Origin: Dermatophagoides farinae
Lineage: Eukaryota; Arthropoda; Arachnida; Sarcoptiformes; Pyroglyphidae
Direction of reading: 5' to 3'
Length of the DNA stretch: 64,000 bases
Assembly: GCF_024713945.1 (NCBI RefSeq)
Contig: NC_134685.1
Coordinates: 2,661,001 to 2,725,000 of the forward strand
The stretch's first letter is position 1. Each line of letters starts with the position of its first letter. Positions 26,812-38,400 of the stretch are shown here, in pieces. The notes under the pieces were generated by a model. That model did no database searches and was not told the origin of the DNA. It was given only the letters and a program-made list of their open reading frames with translations. The position numbers were made by a program, and so were the translations under genes.

Positions 26812-27136
26812 ATGTCTAGAGCCGAAATTGAAATGGCACCGACCTTTACGGTCAAGCCAAAAATTCGTGAAGAAGAAGATGGTAATCGTTTAGTGTTTGA
26901 ATGTGAATTGAATGCCATTCCACAGCCAGAGATTCGTTGGTACAAAGATAATGTATTCATCCGTAATGGACATGAATTCCGTATTACATATGGCATATAT
27001 CCTACTACTAAACCACATCATTACATTGCCACATTAGAAATGAACGATGTTTATGAAACTGATGCCGGAATGTATCGTGTACATGCAAAAAATCTAATGG
27101 GTGAAGTATCGGCGTCCATTAAGCTCAATTTTGATC
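26812..27136 (+). CDS. bt: Projectin exon 1: N-terminus and Ig1
   Basis: ATG in a good context (AAAAAAATG). Ig1 carries the usual Cys (FECEL) and Trp (IRWYKDN) and the D-x-G-x-Y motif (DAGMYRV). The donor C|GTAAGT at 27136/27137 leaves one base (phase 1). Confidence 0.85.
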
Positions 27137-29427
27137 GTAAGTATATCGTATTTATTATTCAAATTCAATATTAATTAATGATGAACACCTAGACGTGCAA
27201 TAATCTCTTCTTCTTCATCATCTTCTTTTTTGTTTTTGGCCATCAGATTATAGAATCTATAGACACAACAATTGTGCTAAGAATAGCAAACAAACAAAAA
27301 AAAAACAGATGCTTACCCTTTTACATTTTCACATAATCCATTCGTTGTCAGTAAAGTTGAGTTGCACTGTTTTGTTCGATTCTTTCATTTTTTTTAATAC
27401 TCTAAAAACTATTTAGAGAAAGAATTTCAATCATCCGATGTTTTTTTTTTTGTTTCTCTCATCTTATTCTCTTGTCTTTTCAAATATCGAACATTAATCA
27501 AATAAATCGTTCAATCTAGTATCGATCCTATCCAAAATGACTACTATTAATTGCAGATGCGTTAATTGTAGACAAATTGATTGATTATAGGCAACAATAG
27601 TGATTGATTAACCGAAAGAGAAACATTGATCCCCCCAGACCATATCATACCATACAAATCCAATCGACTAATTGAGTTTTTTTCATTTTTTTTCTACCCT
27701 TTTACAGCTGCCGATCAACCTAAATCAAGGTAAGTGTCGATGTTTGACTTTAAAAAAAAAAAAAAAATTTTGTGCTGCTGTTAATCAAACACATTGCTGC
27801 GTCATTAAATGTCAAAAAAAAAAAAAATACAGACCAGACATCCACGATGATCACATATTTTGGCCTGTAATAATCGTCTGTGAATCAGGAAAAAAAATTA
27901 TAAAAAAAAATCTGGTGTAACATAAAATAAATGATGATGATTAACGTCACACAATTCTTTATACAAATTATTTTCGTAAAAAAGTGGTGCCATCTGTCAC
28001 TAGTATAATTAACAATTAGTTTTTTAAAAATTTCATTTTATCCTCACCAGAGACCGTAATTGTTATATTTTATATTGACGATGATGATGATTACGATGAT
28101 GACTGAATCAATCAGACAAATATGGAATCTATGTCACACACACACATCCTGTTGATGATTATAATAATAATAATGAATACTAAAACGCTAATAATAGTTA
28201 AACGTTAGGGAGAAGTGACGCTAAAAATAACGTAATAAAAAGAATAAAAACAAAAATGACGATAACCGAATTATTGCAAACGAAAAATTTTTTTTTAAAA
28301 ATGAAATGAAAGGTACACATTAACACAGACGCGCACACACACACAAGTGTAGTACTAAATATCATTTCGTTTGATTTGAAATGAATTGATTCGAAATAAA
28401 AATCAATCAATAATTGATAATTGTGTGCCATTTTCTCTCGCTCTATAATAATTTGGCATCGAAACTAGATCGATTGGTTGACAAAAAAAAAAAAAAATTC
28501 TCTGAAATCGATATGACCTTCTCTTGCGAGAAAGAGAGAGAGAGAGAATAAATTCTGTATGAGAAAAAATAAAAATTTTCCACTCATCATTTTGCATCAG
28601 AATTTATAGCTTTCTCTAGTTTGTCTGTTTTGTTTTTGTTTTTATTAGTCTGTTTTGTTCTGTTTTGTTTGTTCTTGACAAATTACAAACTCCGCAAACA
28701 CTAATATATACTATATATATGTAGCAATCAAGAATGGATTATGGAAAAACAGAAAAACGGATTGTCATCAAACAAACAAAAGGGAACAAAATTCTTGGCT
28801 CGATTATAAAACGAAAGAGTTGTGTGTGTGTTTGTGTGTATAGACGGTAAACCTGTATGTTGTGGAATGAAAGTTTTTTTTTTGTTTGTATTCATTCATT
28901 TTTTTTACTTATTTTAGGCAACTTTTTCAAACTTTTCAATGATATATGGTTCTCTTTTTTTTGAAGGACAACCACATACAGGGGCCATACACACATAAGG
29001 TGAACATTTTCGTTTGTAGTTTGTCATTATCTTTATGTGAATGTGAACATTCTGCACTATTCAATCATCATCATAATTTTTTTTCGAAGTCAAATTCTCT
29101 TGCCACATTCTTTCCCGTTCTCGAAAGCTTGTTAGCATCAATCTATTAACTTGCCATCATCATCATGATCATGATCACTGTAGAATTTGCTTTTGGCCCA
29201 ACAGAAAGTTATTATTATTCATAATGAGAAGAATTATGCTGATTATGATGATGATGATGATGATGATGCTTAGTAGCCAAAAAAAATTCTGAGGCCTATG
29301 AATACTGTGTGTTTGTATATGTTTCTTGTCAAATAAAGAATCAAATTCAGGAATTCTCACAAAATTCATGTGAACGGTGTGTATATACTAAGTATATATT
29401 GATGGAAACATAGCCATCGGTTGTTTA

Positions 29428-29459
<32 letters not shown>

Positions 29460-32400
29460 TTGACTGATGAATAACTATTGGGCCAAAACATCAATCACTG
29501 TTGTTGTCAGTGGTGACATGATGAGTAAAATGGTCCAAATTGGATGAAAATTCTCTAATTTGGACCATCATGAATTGGTTCAACAAGTTGTTTTCTTGCT
29601 AATCGAAACAGCAAATTTCTTTCTTTTGTCTATCCATGTAAATTCGAAAGATTCGAATCTATTTTGACCCAATTAGACAACAAATCGATTGTCATTCGAT
29701 TTTTTTCCGTTGAATTTGACCAGCGTTTGATTTTTGCAATCAATTCTTTACCGATGGCCAATTTATATTCTATACTAGTGACGTATTAATGATGTCACCG
29801 GTCTAAAAATGGCCCATCAACAATGATCATCATGAACGATGACAACGATGATGAGCATGTTGTTGTTTTTGTTGTTGTTGTTGCTATTTTCGAATCGATT
29901 TCTCCCTTATCCCCCAACACATACACATTCTGGCCATGATGAAAGAAAAAAAGTAAGGAATGAATGAAATAAATTTTCTATTTTGGGCTCGTTGCTAAAG
30001 ATTTGTTTTAGACCAAACCAAAACTAGAAAAAAATGTAGAATAAGAATTGCTGGTTTGTTTGCATATATTCATTCGTTCACTGTGTGCGTGAATGAAGAA
30101 TATTCGGTTTGACCGCCCAATTTATTCTACACGATGTAATCAAAAAAAAAAAAAAAAAAAATAACAGTCGACAAATGAGAGGCGTCGATGTAATTCAAAG
30201 AATTCATCTTTTTTGAGGTTTTTTAGGTGATGAACAAGAATTCTTCTTGATTCATACATTCAACATGAATGTGTTAGTATCCGTTGCGCTTGTTGATTGC
30301 ATTTGCAAATTATATTCAAAACACAAATACCAAAAACTTCAAGGATAAAATAGAATTATTTGGGGAAGTGGTGTATATATGATGCGTTTACCTATGCGAT
30401 GGTAAAAGAAGAATCCCAATTTGGAATCATTATAATGATGAGACAGTGGTAGTAGTGGGATTATTATCATCATCTCTATTATAATACCAATAGAAAGACA
30501 GACAGACAGACAGACAGACCTAAGGAATGTGGTTAGCTTCTAGCAACCAACCATCTAACCAACTAACCAAATTCGAATAAACGTCGTAGAGAAGAAATCT
30601 TACCTAATGTATATCCTTAATGGACAGAAAAACAAAAAATGTATGCCAATCGCTGTTTGGCAGGAAAACCAAAAGAATGCCAAAACAGCAACAATAATAA
30701 TAATAACAACAACAACAACAAAAAAAACGAACCATTTTAACGTCCTTTTCATCATTAGTTTCTGATGTGTGTGTGTGTGTGTGTGTGTGTTTGTGCGTGT
30801 ATTTGAATGAGCGGCGCGGGTGCCCTCTTCTTCTTCTTCTTCCTTTTCAAAAATTCAATTAAATTCCATTCATTTGCATCATTTGTGGTGTCTGTGTTGT
30901 GTCCATTAGTCTGATACATTTATTAAATAATAATAATAATAAAAAAATTCATTAATCAATTACTTTATTAATCAAAAAAAAAGAAAATTTTTTTTTTCAA
31001 TTTTCATACTCATTATCATCTCAATACTGTGTCTCTGTGTCGATGTGTGTGTGTGTGCTAATCGTATTCCTGTGTGTGTTTTTTGGGTAAATATTCATTG
31101 TGTGTGTGTGTGTATGTGTGCCTTTCGATTACAACCCCCTCAACACACAACTTCGATACGTAGCCACCATATATATATCAACTGCGAATTGATCCATCAT
31201 CATCATCATCCAATTCATTCATTGTCTTTTTTTTTGCTTTTGTGACTTGCTTTTCATTGGTAAATAATTATTGTAAGTGTTGATTCAAAACCCCATATAA
31301 CATAATTTGGCAATTCAGTGTGTTTGTGTGTGTGTTTTTTTTTGATTTTACAGAATAAATCAATTCTATATTCTATATATGTGTGTGTGTGTTGTTTCCA
31401 ATTATCCGATTGCAGCCAACAAATACCATACATCGAATAGAGTGTTGTTTACATTTACAAATTTTAGAATTCAATTTTTTTTGTTTTTGTTTGGAAATTA
31501 GATTCCATGTTTATTTTCGTAGTTTTCGTACATCGATTTCACTAGTGAAGAAATTGGTGAATTAAAAAAAAAGACCTCGATCTATTTTATTGTATTGTAT
31601 ATATTAGAAAAATTCTCGGATGTATTGGAATTCGAATACAAAAATAGTATGATGATAACCATCAACGCCATCTTGTGGCCAATTTGATTGTTTAAGTATT
31701 GTGGAATATTATTAACCATTTAACCATTTTTTATTTTTATATTTCTCACATGAACAAATAGTGAAATTGATGGTATATCACCTACGTTCAAAAAGAAACC
31801 TTGGATTGCCGAACTAGATAAAGAATTTCGTCGTATACATTTTGAATGTGTTTTATTATCTGAACCACGTCCATCAGTAAACTGGTATTATAACGGTATA
31901 CTTATCAAACCACATGGTCGTTACAGAACTGAATTAGAATCGATTCAAAAACATCTATATCGTTCATTGCTCATAATTGAAGAAGTGGTCGTTGAGGATG
32001 CTGGTAAATATAAAGTAATTGCCAAAAACGATCTAGGCGAAAGTAACGCTACTATAAGCCTCAATTTCGACGGTATGTCCACGTTCAACCATAAATCCAT
32101 GATCAAAGAATATTCATTTTTGTTTCATTCATAGACGACTTCAAACCCGAACAAGGAGCTAAACCAACATTAACGGAAAAAACTTTGCTCAAAAAAGTCG
32201 GAAGCGGACAAGTACAATTTGAAATTCGGCTTGTTGCCGATCCACAACCACAAATCGAGTGGTATCACAAAGATAATCTAATTATCAAATCCGGCCAATT
32301 TGAATCGAAACAATTTCGTTGCCAAATACTAACCGATCGTCATAATCATCTAGTATCACTAACATTCTTAAAGCCGCAATTATCGGATGCGGGCCAATAC

Positions 32401-35400
32401 CGCTTTGTAGCTCGAAATCAATTTGGTTTAGTCGAAACTAACGTTGATTTACCGTTTGGACCGGACGGACGACCAATCGTTTCGATGGCGGTGGCGCCAC
32501 GTTTTCCCAAAAAGCCGACCATTCGGCAGAAAGGCAACGTTCTTATATTGGAATGTGTGCTCGAAGCCAATCCATATCCTGAGATCACCTGGTATCATGG
32601 AACCAAGGTCATCAGCGATGATAGCCGTCACAAAACAACACGTACGGAAACCGGTGAGAATATGTACTCACTTGCTCTCGAGATCATCAATCCCACTTTA
32701 GAAGATGGAGGCACTTACAGATGTAATGCAGTCAATGATAAAGGCGAATCGAATGCAAACATTGCTCTCAATTTTCAAAGTAAGTTATCCTGTGTAATTT
32801 AAATAGACAACATTTATTTTATTCATTAATCATCATCAATATTATATTCATTAATCATCAATATCAACAGCTGGTGATGACGAGGACAAAGATGCACCAA
32901 CATTCATTGGCAAGCCTCGTATCATACCGAAAGATTCGTCCATCACAATGGAATGTCGAGTCAAGTCCAAAACTAAAATCACTGCTCAATGGTTCAAAGG
33001 CACAACCACTGTAACTGCTTCTTCTCGTCATGTGATGACTGTGACCAAAGAAAAAGAAGATGAATATCTATGTGTGTTGGACATCAAAAATCCGGCCGGA
33101 TCGGACGGTGGTACATACAAATGTTTGGTCAAAAATGAAGCTGGAGAAATTACTGCCAATCTCGCCTTGAACATCGAAGGTGCACCTGAAGACGATTCGA
33201 TCTATCCCAAGTTTGTCGACAAGCCTCGTATTATTTCAGAAAAAGATGGTTCATTGATCATCATGGAATGTCGTGTGAAAGCACGACCGAAGCCCGATAT
33301 CACCTGGTTTCAAGATGGTGTCCAGGTGAAAGAAAGTTCTCGAATCAAACAGACAGTAATCAAAGAAAAAGAGGAAGATACCTATCTAATTCGAATGGAA
33401 ATCAATGATGCCGATATGGAAGATTCCGGTATGTACAAATGTAATGTCAAGAATTCCGCCGGTCAAAGTGTGGCAAATCTATCTTTGTCAATCGAAATCA
33501 TACCGGTTATCAGTCAACGGCCAAGGATCATACGTCGTGAGCAGCAGCAAAAGATTGTCATTGAATGTGCCGTCAAATCAGCAAACAAACCTCAAATTAC
33601 CTGGATTCGAGAATCACTCACAGTCAGAGAAGATTCTCGACATCAAATCATTGTACGTGAAGAACGTAAAGGCGAATATGTTATTGCTTTGGAGATTGAT
33701 GAACCAACCGAAAAAGATAATGGAGCCTACAAGATGAAAGCAAAAAATGAAAAAGGTGAAGTTGTCACTGAAGACATTATTGTACGTGTGGATGATCAGA
33801 AAAAGAAAAAAGAGGAAGAAGAAGAACGAGCAACGAAAAAAGCAAAAAAACAAGTATCCCAACCTCGTGTTGTTCGTGGCCTTCGGTCAGAGGTGAGCAA
33901 TCTAAATCAATGATTAACAATTATCAAAACCGTTTTTTTTATTTCACACAGAAAGTACAAGTGGGCGAATCATTGGAAATGTCATGTGAATACGAATCTG
34001 AAGAAGATGTTCAAGTCGTTTGCTACAAGAATCGTCGAGTGATCAAAGAAAGTCAACGAATTGTAATTATTCGTGAACGTCGAATCACACGAATCATTAT
34101 CAAAAGGGTGGAATTAGAAGATGATGGTGAATATATGGTCGAAGTAAGCAATTCTGCCGGCAAAACTGAAACTACTGGACGTGTCACTGTTCAAGACAAA
34201 CGTATGGATCAGGACGAAGATGAAGACAAAGAGAATCAATTGGGTAAGAAAAAAATCAAAAAAGAAGAACAAGTGGAAGATGTCGAAATGAAAGATGTCA
34301 GCCAAGATGCGGTGAAAAAAACAGAAGAAACCCAAAAACGAAAAGAATCTATCAAACGACGAGATTCGGATAGTAAAACCGAAAATGAACCAAAAACAAA
34401 AAAGATGGCTGAAGAACCGAAACCAGAGGAAGAAAAACCAAAGAAAAAACTTTCGATCAAAAAAGCAGCTGAACCGTCGGTGACAGAGGAAGAAAAACCA
34501 AAAAAGAAACTTTCAGTAAAAAAACCAGCTGAACAGGAACCAGAAAAACCATCAATTGAAGAACCAATTGTAACCAAAAAAGTTGAAACGGTCGCTGAAA
34601 CAAAACCAGAGGAAGAAAAACCAAAAAAGAAACTTTCAGTCAAAAAACCAGCTGAACCAAAACCAGAAAAACCATCAATTGAAGAACCAATGGTAGACAA
34701 AAAAGTTGAAACGGTCGCTGAAGCAAAACCAGAGGAAGAAAAGCCAAAAAAGAAACTTTCAGTCAAAAAACCAGCTGAACCAAAACCAGAAAAACCATCA
34801 ATTGAAGAACCAATTGTAGACAAAAAAGTTGAAACGGTCGCTGAAACAAAACCAGAGGAAGAAAAACCTAAGAAAAAGCTTTCGATCAAAAAACCTGCTG
34901 CTGAACAACCAGCCGAAACGCCAGCAGAAGAACCGAAAAGACGATTATCTATCAAAAAGCCAGCAACAGCTGCTGCTGAAACCACAACTCCAACTCAGGA
35001 AACAACAACTGAACCGGTCAAACGACGTTTATCAATAAAAAAACGATCATCAGTATCGACACCAGCCGAATCAGCTACATCCAGTCCAGCAAGTACAGCT
35101 CCATCATCGCCAACAAGCAAAACTGCACCATCATCGCTTGCAGCACCAAATGAGGAAGCTAAACCAGCCAAGCGATTATCTATTAAAAAGCCGCCTAGTC
35201 AAGCTTCGATACCAGAGGATAAACCAATAGCCGCCAAAACCGAAGAAGTGAAACGAAAAGATTCGGTAAAAACAGCAGAATCTGAACCAGAACAACCGAA
35301 GAAAAAAGTGTCGATCAAGAAGAAAACGCCCAATGGTGAATTGCCGCCAGCTACTGTGACCAACAACGAGAAACCATCCAGCTGATGAGATGCCGAAAAA

Positions 35401-38400
35401 AGCGACTGCTTCCAAAATGCAGAAAGTACCATCGATCGAGATACAAACAGCTGAAGAAGAGCGTCCGAGTGCAGCGAAAAAAGGGTCGATTCGAGAAGCA
35501 GCCCGGAAACCGTCATTGGAGAGTAAGCCGAAAGTAGTGGTAGAAGATAGTGATAGTCGTAGGGATAGTCTCGATAGACGAGATAGTCTAACTGAAGCCG
35601 GATCTGCCCGTTCATCCCGCCGTCCTTCTATTGTTATCGTTGCAGATGAGAAAGGTTTAGCTGTCGATGAAACCGGACAAATGAAAAAACTTCGACCAGG
35701 TGAGATGCTTGAAGTTCGCCGTGGCTCACGACGTGGTTCGAATGTGGTGGATTTACGTCGTGCTTCATCCACGGAAATTGATCGCGTGGACAAACCATCG
35801 ACGCCGTTACGAGAGATGGGTGATGAAGGACCACCGGTTGTTACGGATTTCGTTGAAAACGTTACCGCTACGGATGGAAAAACTGCTTACGTTCAGGCAA
35901 CCGTCGAGGGTAAACCGATACCGAAATTCAAATTCTTCAAAGACAATGTGGAAATATTTGAAGGTGGCCGCTATAAAGTGGTTACCGATGGTGAAACCAA
36001 TACTGTTTATTTTTGTATTCGAAAAGCGAAACAGGCAGATGAAGGTCGATACAAGATCGTAGCCTACAATGATTATGGTGAAGACAGCTGTACAGTGAAG
36101 CTTTTCGTTTCCGGTAAGTAAATCTAACATTCATTCTATTTTTTAAACCTGATTCTTTTGCAGACGAAAGTGGAATGGATTTCCGTGCCATGCTCAAAAG
36201 TAAACAGTATGCAAAATGGGCTGTGGATAAAGAAGATCCAGATTGGGGGGCATTGAAATCGACTGAAGATGAAAGACGAGCATCGCTTCGTGATACCAGG
36301 GTTTGTTGTTGTTTTTATTTCACTCACAATCATCATTTGTATATGTAAAATTGATTCGGACATTTTTTTTTTCACAGAAACTGGATGAATTTATTGAAAA
36401 GCTTCAGGATCAACGTGTAAAAGAAGGCCGTGATAAAACGGCTCGGTTCCAGTGTGTGTTTAGCAAGAATGGCATCAAAGCTAAATGGTTCAAAGGTCGG
36501 CAAGAATTATTCGCCGGTCGAAAGTATAAAATGACTAGCCAAGGTGATTTACATGTGCTCGAAATCAATGATCCTCGAGTGGATGACATGGGTCAATATA
36601 AATGTCAATGTCTAGAGAAGACAACAAGTGCCGCTCTCGAAGTTGATTATCCGGATCCAGTGTTTAAATTTACACGACCATTGGCTAAAAAATATGAACA
36701 ATATTGTGGCAAAGAAATCGTAATGGAATGTACGACCAGTCATTCAAAAGCCCAAGTTGAATGGTTCAAAGGATCAAAAAAGATTGACCGTAATGATGAA
36801 CATTTTCTCATTGAACGTGATATGTACGGTAAACATTGGATAAAAATCAAACATTGTCGCGAAGAAGATACCGATGATTTTAGTTGTCGAATTGTCAACA
36901 CTGAAGAAACGACTGCCACGAAATTGGTGGTTACTGAAAAGAAATATATTTTCGTCAAACCGCTGCTCAGTCAGAAATGTGTGGAAAACGAAACGATCGT
37001 TTTGGAATGTGAAGTTGATGACCGGGATGCTGAAGTTGAATGGTTTAAAAATGGACAGAAAGTTAGCCCTGTTGCTAAGAAATTGGACATTGTGGCTGAA
37101 AATCGAAAACGAAAATTGGTCATCAAAAAAGGTAAAGTTATTGACGAAGCTCAGTACACTTGCACGACTAATGGTGATAAAACGGAATGTGAAATTCTTG
37201 TCGAACGTAAGTTTTCTCATCCTTTTGCCATAAACTATTGATTGATCATGTATATTTAACATAACACAACAATAGCATCGAATAAATTCCGTAAAAAGCT
37301 ACAGGACAAAACTGTCATCGAACGAGAAGAATTGATTCTGGAACTGGAAATGTTAGAAAAAAGAGCACCGTTGACCTGGTACAAGAATGGTCAAGAGATG
37401 CCTCACAATGATCCACGATTCGTCATGAAATTTGATGAGATCACGGGCAAACAACAATTGATCATCAAAAATGCCGTTATGGAAGATGCAGGTGAATATA
37501 TGGCCAAAGCAAAAGACTGTAAAACATCCTGCAAGGTGACCGTATTGGAAGGTGAAAAGAAACCGGAATTGTCACCTGATAAGACCGATTTTCAAGGAGA
37601 TGTGGGACGTCCATTGACGATCGAGATTCCTTACAAAGGTTTGAATCGATTGAATTTCATGCACAGAAATTACTAATGAATCATTTATCCTGTTGTTTGA
37701 TAGTTTTTGGAACCAAACAATCGGACGTCATACCCAAACTGACCAAGAATGGCTTGCCTGTATTAGCAAAAGATGTTGACATTGTGGTCAAAGAAGACAA
37801 GATTGTCATCACATTCAAAAAGCCATCCAGAGATGATTCTGGCAAATATGATTTTACATTGTCCAATTCACAAGGTGAAGCTAAAGTGCCGTTAAATTGC
37901 AACTTTGTCGATGTTCCTGGTCCACCAGAAGGTCCGTTAGAAGTGAAAGATTTGTTTCGTGATCGATGCAAATTAAGTTGGAAACCACCGAAAGAACTTG
38001 GTGGTTTGCCACTTTTGCATTACGTCGTTGAACGACAAGATATTGGCGTACGTGGTGGTTGGACAGAAGTCGGTACTACTGAAGATCTTAAAATTGATGT
38101 TACTGATTTGGCTCATAAAAAAGAATACAAATTCCGTGTGCGAGCAGTGAACAAAAAAGGCGCTTCAGAACCTTTGAATTCAAGCAAAAACATTATCGCA
38201 AAAGATCCATACGATGAACCATCCAAAGTACAAGATTGTGAACTGGTCGATTGGGACAAAGAACATGTGGATTTGAAATGGAAACCACCAGAAAAGGATG
38301 GTGGATCACCAATAGAAAAGTATGTGGTCGAAATGAAAGATAAATTCCAATCCGAATGGTCACAAGCGATCGAAGTACCTGGTGATAAATTGAAAGGCAA

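Larger units (their letters stand above)
27730..31761 (+). other. Projectin intron 2 (4032 nt)
   Basis: By far the longest intron of the gene; the others except intron 1 are 50-91 nt. Contains CTCF-like motifs at 27984-28003 and 31664-31680, (GT)n at 29429-29455 and 30768-30790, and other simple repeats. A possible cassette exon at 28918-28999 was tested and has an in-frame stop. Confidence 0.65.

Noticed and set aside
12246-28230. MEF2-like sites (CTATTTATAG near 12246, CTAAAAATAA at 28221) as muscle enhancers
   Set aside because: The YTAWWWWTAR pattern is expected dozens of times by chance in sequence this AT-rich, and one of the matches lies in the non-muscle cadherin intron.
28918-28999. 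Possible 82-nt cassette exon in projectin intron 2 (ATTTTAG acceptor, AAG|GTGAAC donor, length compatible with replacing the microexon)
   Set aside because: Read in the phase left by exon 1, it meets an in-frame TGA within the segment and encodes nothing Ig-like.
34236-34985. 249-codon open frame on the minus strand
   Set aside because: It is the antisense of the repetitive Lys/Glu/Pro linker of projectin. The repeat periodicity explains the absence of stops, and there is no independent domain.
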